A stretch of 64,000 nucleotides of DNA from Halobellus rufus (GTDB lineage Archaea > Halobacteriota > Halobacteria > Halobacteriales > Haloferacaceae), in assembly GCF_000739575.1 (NCBI RefSeq), contig NZ_BBJO01000020.1, forward strand, positions 22,581 through 86,580, in the 5' to 3' direction. This document shows positions 1 through 9,732 of this stretch, piece by piece; the stretch's first letter is position 1, and every line of letters starts with the position of its first letter. The notes beneath the pieces are model-generated. The model was not told where the DNA came from and made no database searches. It saw only the letters and a program-made list of their open reading frames with translations. Position numbers and translations under genes: made by a program.

Positions 1-7
1 CTGACGT

Positions 8-2992
8 ATGTCACAAAAGACCATCGACGGATCCGATGGGCTCGGCTCTCTCCCGTCCCCTCGGGAAGAAGCGCCCGAGTACCGGGCGCTGGCCGCGGCC
101 CTCCGCGAGGCGGTCGACGGGTCGGTGCGCTTCGACGAGTACGCGCAGATCCTCTACGCCACGGACGGGAGCATCTATCAGGCCCGCCCCGCGGGCGTCG
201 TGGAACCGAAAGACGTCGACGACGTGCGCGCCGCCGTCTCCATCGCGGCCGACCACGACGTCCCGGTCATCGCCCGGGGGACCGGCTCCTCGCTCGGCGG
301 GCAGGCCGTCGGTCCCGGCTGTCTCGTCGTCGACGTCTCGACGCATCTGGACGAGATCCTCGAAGTCGACCCCGACGAGCAGCGCGCCGTCGTCCAGCCC
401 GGGGTCGTACAGGACCACCTCGACGAGCGGTTGGCCAGAGACGGATTGAAGTTCGCGCCCGACCCGGCCTCCTCGAACCGCGCGACGATCGGCGGCGGCA
501 TCGGGAACAACTCCACGGGCGCACACTCCGTCAGGTACGGCATCACCGACGCCTACACCGAGCGGCTGACGGTCGTCCTCGCCGACGGCAGCCTCGTCGA
601 GACGGGAGAGATCGTACTCGACGGCCCCGAGTGGGAGGAACTCGTCGCCGCCGAGACGCGGGAGGCCGAACTGCACCGGACCGTCCGCCGCCTGGTCGAG
701 GAGAACGCCGACGAGATCGACGCGCGGTACCCCGATCTGAAGCGCAACGTCTCGGGCTACAACCTCGACAAGGTGATCTACGAGAACGACGACGGCGAGG
801 AGGTCATCAACCTCTCGAAGCTGTTCGTCGGCGCGGAGTCGACGCTCGGCGTCGTCGTCGAGGCGGAGGTCTCGCTCGTCACGAAGCCCGAGGAGACCGC
901 GCTGGCGCTGTACTGCTTCGACGACCTGATCGACGCGCTCGAAGCGGTCCCCCGCGCGCTCGAACACGACGTGAGCGCGGTGGAACTGATGGACGAGGAG
1001 GTGTTCCGTCTGGCCCGGGAGTCCGAGCAGTACGCCCGCTACGAGGAGCCGATCCCGGAGGGCACGGCCGCGGCGCTGATGGTCGAGTTCGACTCCGAAC
1101 TCGTCGGGGACTTCGAGTCGGCGATCGCGGAGGTGACCGAGCGGTTCGTCGACGACGGCGACGCCTTCGACGTCATCGAGGCGTACAGCGACGAGGCGCA
1201 GGCGGACCTCTGGAAGCTCCGGAAGGCGGCGATTCCGCTGTTGATGAGCCTCGAAGGCGACCCCAAGCCGTACCCGTTCATCGAGGACGCCACGGTGCCG
1301 CCCGAGGAACTGGCCGAGTACACGCAGAAGTTCATGGACATCCTCGAGGACCACGGGACGTCGGCGGCCTACTTCGCGCACGCGGGCAGCGGCACGCTCC
1401 ACATCCGGCCGATCCTCTCGCTGAAGGAGGACCAGGGGATCCAGACGATGCGGTCGATCACCGACGAGGTCACCGACATCGTCGTCGAACACCACGGGGC
1501 GTTCTCCGGGGAGCACGGCGACGGGCTCGCGCGGACCGAGTTCAACCCGAAGATGTACGGCGACCGCCTCTGGACGGCGTTTCAGGATCTCAAAACCGCG
1601 TTCGACCCCGACTGGCGGATGAACCCGGGGAAGGTCGTCTACCGCGAGGACGATCCGACGGACATGCGCGAGCACCTCCGCTACGGCGCAGCGTACTCCT
1701 CGATCGAACCGCAGACGAAACTCGATTTCTCCGCGGAGGGCGGGTTCTCCCACCTCGTGGAACTGTGTAACGGCTGCGGGACGTGCCGCCAGCAGGACGC
1801 CGACGTGATGTGTCCGACCTACCGCGCGACCGACGACGAACTCGCGGCGACGCGGGGGCGTGCCAATATGCTCCGCGCGGCGATCAGCGGGGAGATCCCC
1901 GAGGAACGGCTGACCGACCCCGACTTCCAGGAGGACGTCTTGGACCTCTGCGTCGGCTGTAAGGGCTGCAAGTCGGACTGTCCGACCGGAGTCGATATGG
2001 CGAAGCTCAAGACGGAGCTCAAACACCGGTACCACGAGGAGGAGGGCGCGAGCCTGCGCTCGAAGCTGTTCGGCAACATCGACACCGCCTCGAAGTGGGG
2101 CTCTCGGCTGGCACCGCTGTCGAACTGGGCCGCGTCGCTTCCCGGCTCGGAGGTGGTGATGGAGCGTGTATTCGGGATCGCGCCCGAGCGCTCGCTGCCG
2201 CCGTTCGCCGACGAGTCGCTCGTCGAGTGGTTCCGGCGTCGCGGACCGACCATTTCGGAAGTAGAAGCCGACCGAAAGGTCGTGCTGTTCCCGGACACGT
2301 ACACGAACTACAGCTACCCCGAGCCCGGGAAGGCGGCGGTTCGCGTCCTCGAAGCCGCCGGCGTTCACGTCCGGATACCGTCGGACCTCGCGCCCAGCGG
2401 GCGGGCGGCCTACTCCCTCGGACTGTTGGACCGGGCGGCCGATCGGGCACAGCGCAACGTCGACGCGTTCTCGACGTACCTCGACGGTGGCTGGGAGATC
2501 GTCGCGGTCGAACCGAGCGACGCCGTGGTCTTCCAAGACGAGTACACGGACCTTCTGAGCACGGACGCGGCCGAGCGCGTCTCCCGGCACGCCTACGGCG
2601 TCTGCGAGTACCTCGACGTCCACCGACTCGTCGAGGACCTGCCGGTGCGGACGGACCGAATCGGCGAGTCGCTGGCGTATCACGGTCACTGCCACCAGCA
2701 CGCGGCCGGAAAGGACCACCACGCGGTCGGCGTGCTTCGCCGGGCGGGCTACGAGGTCGACCCGCTCGACTCGGGCTGTTGCGGGATGGCCGGGAGCTTC
2801 GGCTACGAGGCCGAACACTACGAGGTGTCCCAGTCGATCGCCGAACTGCTGTTCGAGAAGATCCGCGCGAGCGAGGCGACTCAGGTGGTCGCCCCAGGCG
2901 GTTCCTGCCGCAGTCAGATCGGCGACAGCACGATCGTCGACGAACACCCGCCGCACCCGATCGAACTACTCGACCGAGCGATCGACCGGTAA
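8..2992 (+). CDS. FAD-linked oxidase / Fe-S oxidoreductase fusion (D-lactate or glycolate dehydrogenase type)
   Basis: This 994-residue protein joins a GlcD-like flavin half to a GlcF-like iron-sulfur half. The FAD-binding domain (about residues 60-200) has the PVIARGTGSSLGG motif. It is followed by the FAD-oxidase C-terminal domain to about 560. Two 4Fe-4S cysteine clusters follow (CNGCGTC near 587 and CVGCKGC near 647), then two CCG-type motifs (HCHQHA and SGCCGMAG near 921). The family oxidises 2-hydroxy acids such as D-lactate, glycolate or 2-hydroxyglutarate and passes electrons to the respiratory chain, probably at the inner face of the membrane. The substrate is not determined. It may serve the acid-catabolism genes downstream, but there is no clear operon link. 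The ATG at position 8 is the natural start. Confidence 0.9.
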   Translation: MSQKTIDGSDGLGSLPSPREEAPEYRALAAALREAVDGSVRFDEYAQILYATDGSIYQARPAGVVEPKDVDDVRAAVSIAADHDVPVIARGTGSSLGGQAVGPGCLVVDVSTHLDEILEVDPDEQRAVVQPGVVQDHLDERLARDGLKFAPDPASSNRATIGGGIGNNSTGAHSVRYGITDAYTERLTVVLADGSLVETGEIVLDGPEWEELVAAETREAELHRTVRRLVEENADEIDARYPDLKRNVSGYNLDKVIYENDDGEEVINLSKLFVGAESTLGVVVEAEVSLVTKPEETALALYCFDDLIDALEAVPRALEHDVSAVELMDEEVFRLARESEQYARYEEPIPEGTAAALMVEFDSELVGDFESAIAEVTERFVDDGDAFDVIEAYSDEAQADLWKLRKAAIPLLMSLEGDPKPYPFIEDATVPPEELAEYTQKFMDILEDHGTSAAYFAHAGSGTLHIRPILSLKEDQGIQTMRSITDEVTDIVVEHHGAFSGEHGDGLARTEFNPKMYGDRLWTAFQDLKTAFDPDWRMNPGKVVYREDDPTDMREHLRYGAAYSSIEPQTKLDFSAEGGFSHLVELCNGCGTCRQQDADVMCPTYRATDDELAATRGRANMLRAAISGEIPEERLTDPDFQEDVLDLCVGCKGCKSDCPTGVDMAKLKTELKHRYHEEEGASLRSKLFGNIDTASKWGSRLAPLSNWAASLPGSEVVMERVFGIAPERSLPPFADESLVEWFRRRGPTISEVEADRKVVLFPDTYTNYSYPEPGKAAVRVLEAAGVHVRIPSDLAPSGRAAYSLGLLDRAADRAQRNVDAFSTYLDGGWEIVAVEPSDAVVFQDEYTDLLSTDAAERVSRHAYGVCEYLDVHRLVEDLPVRTDRIGESLAYHGHCHQHAAGKDHHAVGVLRRAGYEVDPLDSGCCGMAGSFGYEAEHYEVSQSIAELLFEKIRASEATQVVAPGGSCRSQIGDSTIVDEHPPHPIELLDRAIDR

Positions 2993-3160
2993 CTGGCGGT
3001 TCCCCGACGCCCATTTCACATCGTAAAATACGGCCGAACCGCTTTTATTCACTGCGAGCCTCCGGTGTGGGATCACTGCAAAAATGACAAACGTACATAT
3101 GTTATTCTACGGAACGTCACTGAGTGTGCGGGCGCTCCGAATTATCGACGGCGGATCCGC

Positions 3161-3925
3161 TCAGGAGTACGTGATCCGTAGTTCGATGAGATTCGCGGTG
3201 TTTTTGATATCGTCGACGTACGTCCGGCGCTCCGCGTCGCTCGCGAGTTGGCTCTTCGGGACGGAGAGGCTGATCGCGCCCTTCACGACGCCGTCGTCGG
3301 TGAGTATCGGCGCGGCGACGCAGCGCAGCCCGCGCCAGTTCTCTTCGTCGTCGAAGGCGTAGCCCTGTTCGGCGATTCTGTCCAGTTCCGCGTACAGTTC
3401 GTCCTCGTCGGTGATCGAGTTCTCGGTCGTCGCGGGGAGGCCCCGATCGGCGACGATCTCCTCGACGCGCTCCCGCGGGAGGTGCGCGAGGATCGCCTTC
3501 CCGAGCCCCGAGTTGTGGAGGGTGAGCTGACTGCCGACGTGCGTGTCGATCTCGACGGCGTCCTCGCCCTTCGCCCGGTAGAGAACGACGCCCAGTCCCC
3601 GCTCGTGCGTCGCGAGCGTGACCAACGCGCCGGTCTCTTCGGCGAGTTGGTCGAGTTTCGCCTTCGCCGCGTCGTACAGGTCGACCTCGTTTCTGAGCAC
3701 GCCGCCGATGTGGAGGAACTGGAGGCTCAACCGGTACTCGTCGCCGGACTTGACCACGTACTCGTGCTCGCGGAGCGTCGCCAGGTGATTGTGGACCGTG
3801 CTCTTGTTCAAATCCAGTTCGTCGGCTATCTCCCGCAACTGCGCGGATCGTCGACGCTTGAGCACGTCGATGATCCGAGCCGTCTTTTCGAGGGATTTGA
3901 TCGGGTGGTTCGCAGGCGCGGCCAT
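3161..3925 (-). CDS. IclR family transcriptional regulator
   Basis: This protein of about 254 residues has an N-terminal winged helix (IKSLEKTARIIDVLKRR, then the recognition helix KSTVHNHLATL) and a C-terminal IclR effector domain with the typical HNSGLGKAILAHLP stretch. I chose the ATG at 3925 because the domain begins a few residues later; an upstream in-frame start would add 29 residues with no family resemblance. IclR proteins sense small organic acids or aromatic compounds and usually control adjacent catabolic genes. The divergent amidohydrolase and CoA ligase genes are the obvious targets, and an imperfect inverted repeat lies just before them. Confidence 0.93.
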   Translation of the reverse strand: MAAPANHPIKSLEKTARIIDVLKRRRSAQLREIADELDLNKSTVHNHLATLREHEYVVKSGDEYRLSLQFLHIGGVLRNEVDLYDAAKAKLDQLAEETGALVTLATHERGLGVVLYRAKGEDAVEIDTHVGSQLTLHNSGLGKAILAHLPRERVEEIVADRGLPATTENSITDEDELYAELDRIAEQGYAFDDEENWRGLRCVAAPILTDDGVVKGAISLSVPKSQLASDAERRTYVDDIKNTANLIELRITYS

Positions 3926-4422
3926 ACCTCTCGTCTCGTCCGGAACCCCATCAATGTTTACTATTGGATAATGCGCCAGTCGGAGAGCGTCCGAAGCCTC
4001 TCGCAGGCGCACTACACCCGGCAGTGTGCAGAAAGTTCGTCTTCGATGGCGCTCTCGATGATCGAACGTGGAAATTTCGATCGCTACGCTCGCCCCCGAT
4101 CGGTCGATTGTAACCCCATCGCAGGCAACCTACCTAACGGGGGCTCGGAGGCTGTACGTTTCGCATTGGATAACGGCACGACTGGGGACGATCTCCGACA
4201 GTATCGACCGAACACGAAGCCGCAAAACCGACGGGTGATGAGCCGAAATCGGGTCAACGCGGACGTTACGGCCTCGAACTATGGTCCGGTCATTTCGGTT
4301 AGTTACTGGCGCCTATCGGACCGGCAGTCGGTGTCGCTCCGGGCCGAGTAGCGTCGATGTCGACCGTCGACGTCCGTCCTAACGGAAAGATTATTACCGT
4401 TCGAGCGAACCGCTGAGCCAGA
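3926..4422. other. Divergent intergenic region, no gene seen
   Basis: About 500 bases separate the IclR gene from the divergent amidohydrolase gene. No convincing reading frame is present. The sequence TTGGATAA occurs twice in the same orientation (3964-3971 and 4166-4173), the first copy just upstream of the IclR start. An imperfect inverted repeat at 4381-4401 precedes the amidohydrolase. The length is unusual for this gene-dense region and leaves room for operators or a small RNA. Confidence 0.5.
4381..4401 (+). promoter_or_regulatory. Imperfect inverted repeat, candidate IclR operator
   Basis: The pattern AACGGwAA, five bases, TTwCCGTT lies 22 to 42 bases before the amidohydrolase ATG and contains an AT-rich core (GATTATTA) where a TATA box would be expected for a leaderless or short-leader transcript. 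A dimeric IclR protein is encoded divergently next door, so it is the natural candidate ligand. This assignment is inference from position and symmetry. Confidence 0.4.
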
Positions 4423-5517
4423 ATGAAACTCGGACGATTCGTCGTGGACACCCACGTCCACGGCCAGCGACACGCGGTCAGATTCAACCAGAGCGACGAG
4501 GACGCGGAGTACTCCCGACTCGGCGAGTTGATGCACACGGCGACCCCGGCCGACGAGGCCGACGAGGACGACGCGGTCATCGTCTACGACAACTCCGATC
4601 GGCTCGTCTACGACATGGACTCCTACGGCGTCGATATGTCGCTTCTACTCCCTGCGTTCGGGATGAACAACGAGATCAACAAGCAGATCATCGACAAGCA
4701 CCCCGACAAGTTCGTCGCCTGCGCGTACCCCGTCCAGACGAAGAAAGCCGCGATGCGGGGCGAGGAGGAGTGGACGACCGAGCGCGCCGTCGAGGAACTC
4801 GACGAGGTCCTCTCGTGGGACGGGATGGTCGGCATCGGCGAGTTCATGCCCTCGGACCCGCTGGTCGAAGAGCGGATGACGTGGCGCGAACGCAAACAGG
4901 AGATCCGTCAGTACTTCGACCTCGCCGCGAAGCACGACGTGCCGATCCGCTGGCATCCCGGCGCGGCCTCCGGGTACCAGGCGGGCGGCCTCCGCGAGCA
5001 GGACAAACTGCCGGACTGGCGCGACCCGCTCAACGCCACCGACATCATCCACGAGTACCCCGACGTCGACCTCGTGTTCGAGCACGGCGGCATTCAGGGC
5101 CACTGGCGGTACAACGTCGAGCGCGCCTGTATGGTCGCGGCCCAGCACGACAACGTCTACCTCGAAGTGGGGCTGTGGTGGGACGACATCCTCAACCGGC
5201 CGATGAACGACCCGGACATCGGACCCGACCAGCTGCTGTGGGGCACCGACTGGGGCGCGTCGATGGTCGCGAAGTCGAACAACTCCGAGAGCCCGATGGA
5301 CTTCCCCTCGATGCGCTGGGAGCAGTTCAGCGCCGACGGCGTCCCCGCCCACCAGCCGGACTACTGGGGGACGTCGCTGCGGATGCTGAACAAGTACGCG
5401 ATGGACCACAACGTCCCGCAGGACGAACTCAACAAGATCCTCGGCGGGAACTTCTGTGACATCTACGACATCGAGCCGCCGCACAGTCGCCTCTTCCCCG
5501 AGTTCATCGACAAGTAG
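4423..5517 (+). CDS. Amidohydrolase 2 family metal-dependent hydrolase (ACMSD-like)
   Basis: The 364-residue protein has the hallmarks of the amidohydrolase-2 branch of the TIM-barrel metal hydrolases: an N-terminal metal pair in DTHVHG (H11, H13), a later histidine in RWHPGA (near 178), HGGIQGHW (near 220) and the catalytic aspartate in GTDWG (near 274). Relatives include 2-amino-3-carboxymuconate semialdehyde decarboxylase and aromatic-acid decarboxylases, as well as lactone hydrolases. The reaction is therefore probably a non-oxidative decarboxylation or a hydrolysis of an unsaturated or cyclic acid. The CoA ligase gene follows after six bases, so the two are probably co-transcribed and act in sequence. 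Confidence 0.88.
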   Translation: MKLGRFVVDTHVHGQRHAVRFNQSDEDAEYSRLGELMHTATPADEADEDDAVIVYDNSDRLVYDMDSYGVDMSLLLPAFGMNNEINKQIIDKHPDKFVACAYPVQTKKAAMRGEEEWTTERAVEELDEVLSWDGMVGIGEFMPSDPLVEERMTWRERKQEIRQYFDLAAKHDVPIRWHPGAASGYQAGGLREQDKLPDWRDPLNATDIIHEYPDVDLVFEHGGIQGHWRYNVERACMVAAQHDNVYLEVGLWWDDILNRPMNDPDIGPDQLLWGTDWGASMVAKSNNSESPMDFPSMRWEQFSADGVPAHQPDYWGTSLRMLNKYAMDHNVPQDELNKILGGNFCDIYDIEPPHSRLFPEFIDK

Positions 5518-5523
5518 CGCAGT

Positions 5524-7068
5524 ATGGAACGCATTCACAACCAGCTTCCGGCGCTGAAGGACCTCTCGGCGCACAACGCGGTCAAGAGCCCCGATTCGAT
5601 CGCCTTCGAGGACGCCACCGAATCGGTCACGTGGGCGGAGTTCGAAGAGCGCAGCCGCAAGGCGGCGAACGTATTCGGCGAGTACGTCGGCAAGGGCGAC
5701 CGGATCGCGCTGTTCTCGAAGCCGTCGGTCGAGCACGCGATCCTATTTAACGGGGCGCTCAAGGCGGGGGCGATCACGACGAACTTGCACAAGCGCATCG
5801 CGCCGGGCTCGTTCCGCTCCTGTCTCGACCGGACGAAGCCGACGCTCGCGATCGTCGACTCGGACCGCTCCGACGCCTTCGCCGAGATGGTCGGAGAGCC
5901 GCAGTTAGACCGACTCACGGCCGTGTTCAGCACCGGCGAGCCCCAACGGGAGTACGAGACGGGGCTCTCCGAGCGGCTCGCTGCAGCCGACCCCGACGAA
6001 CCCGACATCCTCGTCGAGGAGGACGACACCGTGACCATCGCGTGGACCTCCGGCAGCACTGGCCATCCAAAGGGCTGGTGCCACACGAACCGGACGATGT
6101 TCCTCAAGGGAATGGAACTCGGCACCCGTTCGGGGTTCACCCGCTCTGACAAGCAGTTGGTCGTCAACCAACCGTCGTTCCTGATCTGGACGAGTTTCCT
6201 CACTCGCTCGCTGCTCGGCTGTGAGAGCACCTACTACATGCCCGAGTGGGACCCCCAGCGTTGGCTGGAGGTCGTCGACGAGCGCGACATCACCCGAGCG
6301 GTGCTCGTTCCGACGATGTGGAAGGAGATCCTCGAAGCCGGTCCCGAGGACTACGATCTCGACTCGCTGCGGTCGATCAACTCCACCGGGGAGAAACTGA
6401 ACCCGGAAACGCTGACTCGACTCCGCGACCGGATCTGCGAGAACATCAACCAGTCTTACGGATCGACGGAGATCCACTCGACGGTCCTCTACAACAACGA
6501 GTTGACCGAGGAGCGCATCGAGAGCGTCGGGAAGCCCCAGTCGGGGACGCAGGTTCGAATCGTCGATCCCGACGGCACGGTCGAGGACACGCTGCCGCCG
6601 AACGAGAGCGGTGAGATCGCCGTCAAGAGCTATCAGGCTCCCGCGTGGATGTGGGAGGACGAGCGCGGCGAGGCCGCCTTCGAGGACGGCTGGTGGCGCT
6701 CGGGCGACAAGGGATATCTCGACGAGGAGGGCTTCCTCTACATCGAGGGCCGCATCGACTTCCAGATCAAATCGAAGGGCGTGAAGATCACGCCGGAGCC
6801 GATCGAGGAGGGGCTCGAACGGCATCCCGACGTGACGAACGCCGCGGTCGTCGGCGTCGACGACCCGGAGTACGGGCAGAAAGTGACAGCGATCGTCGAA
6901 GGGAGCGCGGACCTGACCGAGGACGACCTCGAAGCGTGGATGCTCGACAGCGAGGCGGTCGCCAGCCACGAGCGCCCGCGCGAGTACCACTTCGTGACCG
7001 CGATCGACCGCACACCGAGCGGGAAACTCGATCGGCAGGGCACGAAGTCGCGGCTCGGTCTCGACTGA
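5524..7068 (+). CDS. AMP-dependent acyl-CoA synthetase (ANL family)
   Basis: The 514-residue protein carries the standard adenylation motifs: the P-loop TSGSTGHPKGW, YGSTE, SGDKGYLDEEGFLYIEGR and the C-terminal PSGKLDR with its catalytic lysine. ANL ligases activate a carboxylic acid with ATP and then form the CoA thioester. The substrate cannot be read from the sequence; the neighbouring amidohydrolase suggests an aromatic or branched acid. It begins six bases after the amidohydrolase stop codon and is the last gene before an AT-rich gap. Confidence 0.92.
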   Translation: MERIHNQLPALKDLSAHNAVKSPDSIAFEDATESVTWAEFEERSRKAANVFGEYVGKGDRIALFSKPSVEHAILFNGALKAGAITTNLHKRIAPGSFRSCLDRTKPTLAIVDSDRSDAFAEMVGEPQLDRLTAVFSTGEPQREYETGLSERLAAADPDEPDILVEEDDTVTIAWTSGSTGHPKGWCHTNRTMFLKGMELGTRSGFTRSDKQLVVNQPSFLIWTSFLTRSLLGCESTYYMPEWDPQRWLEVVDERDITRAVLVPTMWKEILEAGPEDYDLDSLRSINSTGEKLNPETLTRLRDRICENINQSYGSTEIHSTVLYNNELTEERIESVGKPQSGTQVRIVDPDGTVEDTLPPNESGEIAVKSYQAPAWMWEDERGEAAFEDGWWRSGDKGYLDEEGFLYIEGRIDFQIKSKGVKITPEPIEEGLERHPDVTNAAVVGVDDPEYGQKVTAIVEGSADLTEDDLEAWMLDSEAVASHERPREYHFVTAIDRTPSGKLDRQGTKSRLGLD

Positions 7069-7589
7069 GCTACGCGCTTTCTAAACACTCCGGCATCTAT
7101 TCATAATTATATCGTTAAAAAGAGTGATCTAAAATAAATTTATGATAATGAATTCGGGTCGATATCTTTCATATAGCTATTTTATACGCGTATACAATAT
7201 AAATAACAGACAACAAACTATAAATGAATACTTACTAATCTGTCCCTAAATTGGCCTGCAAAACCAAATAACACTGAAGCGAGAGACTGAACCGAGTCAA
7301 GTCGCTATCTCTCAGACTCTCAAAATTGTAACGAGTGTACAGATGTTATTTTGATGTGCTTTTGTCGGATTGCCTGTCCCTCCTCGCCGAACCGGTTGTG
7401 GATCACTACCAAATCACACATCCGAACGAGTCGTTTGGAGTCGCCGAAGCGAGGCCCCGGTGTATGTGACTAACGTCCGTGAGTCACCAGATCAAGTCGT
7501 TATTCGACGGTGGGACCCGAGATCGTTTCGCTCTCCCATACAGGTCGTTCATCTCTACCAGTTTCGTCTGGAAAATCGACTGCAGAGTG
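7069..7589. other. AT-rich intergenic region, no gene seen
   Basis: The first 280 bases or so are strikingly AT-rich compared with the surroundings, with runs such as AAAATAAATTTATG and TATACGCGTATAC. The rest returns towards normal composition. I find no convincing coding frame, tRNA or recognisable IS end. It lies between the 3' ends of convergent genes (CoA ligase and the second IclR gene), so promoters are not expected. It may be a scar of past insertion. Confidence 0.6.
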
Positions 7590-8345
7590 CTACGAGTACT
7601 CTGTCCTGATGTGTATGACGTCGGCGCTCTGCATCACGAGTTCTGGCAGTTCCTCGCGGAATCGATCGCCCCGGAGGTGGGTCGTCGGACCGGATAGACT
7701 GATCGCTCCGAGGACAGTGTCGTCTTCGTCGAGGATGGGGGCTCCAACAGCCCTCAGCCCTCTGAGCCGCTCTTCGTCGTTGACGGAGAAACCTCGCTCT
7801 CTGATTTGATCGAGCGTATCGATGAACGCTTCTCGATCGGTAATCGTTCGATCGGTTCGTTCGGGAAGCCCGTGTTCGTCGAGTATCTCTCTCACTCTGT
7901 CGCGGTCGGTAAACGCGAGTATCGCTTTCCCGGCCGAGGTGCAGTGGAGTTCGGCTTGGCGTCCGGCGCGTGTGCTGACGCCTTGGCGACCCTTCATCCG
8001 ATAAATGTAGTACCCGGCCGTGTTCTCCAGCACCATTATCTGCGCCTTCTCGTTCGTCTTCTCGGCGAGTTCGTCGACGATCGGAATCGCCGGTTCGTAG
8101 ATCGGTATCCTGCTCCGCACTCGCTCACCGGTGTCGAAGAACTCGAGGCTGAGCCGAAAGACCCCGTCGTCGTCCATCACGACGTACTGGTGCTTCCGCA
8201 GCGTCTGAAGATGCGTCCGCGCGGTACTCTTCGACACCTCCAGTTCCCGGGAGACGCGGGAGAGAGTCGCCCCACCGAGCGTCTTCAACACACGGATGAT
8301 TTCGAGAGAGGTCTCCGTTGTCTGGACTGTCGGTATCTCGTCCAT
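7590..8345 (-). CDS. IclR family transcriptional regulator (second)
   Basis: This 251-residue IclR protein has an N-terminal helix-turn-helix (TSLEIIRVLKTLGGATLSRVSRELEVSKSTA region) and an effector domain with ELHCTSAGKAILAF and RGLRAVGAPI. It is a clear paralogue, not a copy, of the regulator at 3.2-3.9 kb. It is divergent from an MFS carrier gene with 147 bases between the start codons, so it probably controls that carrier and possibly other genes of the cluster. A TATA box about 25-30 bases before its ATG suggests a leaderless mRNA. Confidence 0.93.
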   Translation of the reverse strand: MDEIPTVQTTETSLEIIRVLKTLGGATLSRVSRELEVSKSTARTHLQTLRKHQYVVMDDDGVFRLSLEFFDTGERVRSRIPIYEPAIPIVDELAEKTNEKAQIMVLENTAGYYIYRMKGRQGVSTRAGRQAELHCTSAGKAILAFTDRDRVREILDEHGLPERTDRTITDREAFIDTLDQIRERGFSVNDEERLRGLRAVGAPILDEDDTVLGAISLSGPTTHLRGDRFREELPELVMQSADVIHIRTEYS

Positions 8346-8368
8346 ACACGCCTTGTGTGCGCCTCTAG

Positions 8369-8377
8369 TATAAATAT
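8369..8377 (-). promoter_or_regulatory. TATA box of the second IclR gene
   Basis: On the minus strand the sequence CATATTTATAC lies 24-32 bases before the ATG at 8345, the usual spacing for a haloarchaeal promoter giving a leaderless transcript. Confidence 0.55.
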
Positions 8378-8492
8378 GTCCTCTCCCGTAACGTAGAGTC
8401 GAACGGTGCGTCTGCCTCGACGGAACGATTGCTGACGGAGCGGTCTCTCTCGGAACGAATGAATTAACACCCGCTGCGTCGTTCGACCAGTC

Positions 8493-9704
8493 GTGCTAGA
8501 ACGACGGACCGATGGGAGGGTGCGTACGCTGTACGAGGAGTACGAACCCCTCGTGCTCATTTCGATCCTCTGGTTTCTCGTGCAGTTCCTCCGGTTTGCG
8601 TTCCCCCCGCTTTTCGGGACGTTCCAAACGGAGTACGGTGTCTCGAACACCGAGACGGGACTGCTCTTCACGTCGTTGATGATGGCGTACGCGGTTATGC
8701 AGTTTCCTGCTGGATTGATCTCCGATCGCATCGGACGGTCTCGAAGTATCGCGCTGGGGGCGGTGCTGTTCGGTGGCGTCGGTGTCGCGATTCTACTCGC
8801 ACAGAGCTTCGTGCTGCTCTTCGGACTCGCGGTTCTGATGGGCGCGACGACCGCCGGCCACAAGACGATCTCGATCAATATGGTCTCGAATCGGTATCCG
8901 GACCGGACGGGTTGGTGTCTCGGCATCCTCGACACTGTCGGGCAGTTCGGCGGCGTCGTCGCCCCACTCGCCGCGGTCGCGTTTCTGTCGTCGATCGGAT
9001 GGCAGTGGACGTTCGCGGTCGGAGGATTGCTCTGCCTGCTCTTGGCGGCGATTAGCGAAACGCGAATCCGGACGGTCTCCGTTTCGTCCCGAACGCGTGA
9101 AGACGAAAGCGAGGAGGAGGCTGGAACCGTCCGTCGGCGCTATCTAACGCTCCTCTCGGACTGGCGACTCCTCGTGTTCGTCGTCGTGACGATGGCGTTC
9201 ACGTTCGCTTGGAACGGCGTTTCGGCGTTCTTGCCGCTGTATCTCACCGAACAGAAGGGGATTTCGACACAGCTGTCGAGCGTGCTCTACAGCGCGTTCT
9301 TCGTGGTCAGTCTGAGCCAGTTGGTCACGGGGAAAGTCAGCGATTCGATCGGACAGCTGTGGGTCGGATTTGGGACCTTCGCCGGGATGGTCGCCACCGT
9401 CGCCGGTCTCCTGTTCGCCGAGGGGGTACTCGTCGTCAGCGCGCTCACACTCCTGTTGGGAACGACCTTCCACAGCTTCCGCCCGGTCCGCGATTCGTAT
9501 CTGATGACGCTGATCCCCAACGACATCGGCGGCGGGAGCCTCGGCATCATCCGAACGGGGATGATCGTCGTCGGAGCCGCTTCACCAGCCGTCGTGGGAT
9601 TCGTCGCCGACGTCTCCGGTTTCAGCGCCGCGTTCGGGGTGGTGTTCGTCGCCGTGGTACTGGGTGGCCTACTGACTGGGACGCTGGCGGTGCTCGGACA
9701 GTAG
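8493..9704 (+). CDS. MFS transporter
   Basis: This 403-residue protein is highly hydrophobic with about twelve membrane segments and the major-facilitator loop motif after helix 2 (GLISDRIGRSRSI). A charged central loop near residues 190-215 (SSRTREDESEEEAG) separates the two six-helix halves. It starts with GTG. It is probably a proton- or sodium-coupled carrier of an organic acid or similar solute in the cell membrane. Its place next to an IclR gene inside a catabolic cluster supports uptake rather than drug efflux, but the substrate is unknown. Confidence 0.88.
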   Translation: MLERRTDGRVRTLYEEYEPLVLISILWFLVQFLRFAFPPLFGTFQTEYGVSNTETGLLFTSLMMAYAVMQFPAGLISDRIGRSRSIALGAVLFGGVGVAILLAQSFVLLFGLAVLMGATTAGHKTISINMVSNRYPDRTGWCLGILDTVGQFGGVVAPLAAVAFLSSIGWQWTFAVGGLLCLLLAAISETRIRTVSVSSRTREDESEEEAGTVRRRYLTLLSDWRLLVFVVVTMAFTFAWNGVSAFLPLYLTEQKGISTQLSSVLYSAFFVVSLSQLVTGKVSDSIGQLWVGFGTFAGMVATVAGLLFAEGVLVVSALTLLLGTTFHSFRPVRDSYLMTLIPNDIGGGSLGIIRTGMIVVGAASPAVVGFVADVSGFSAAFGVVFVAVVLGGLLTGTLAVLGQ

Positions 9705-9732
9705 ATCGCGAAAAAACGTGAGGAGGGACGGT

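Noticed and set aside
11..2956. A 981-codon open frame antisense to the FAD/Fe-S dehydrogenase
   Set aside because: It is a GC-rich shadow with arginine- and valine-rich low-complexity protein and no family resemblance, while the plus strand carries clear motifs.
3066..3084. Similarity between TGGGATCACTGCAAAA here and TGGATCACTACCAAAT near 7393, both beyond IclR genes
   Set aside because: Too short and imperfect to call a repeat.
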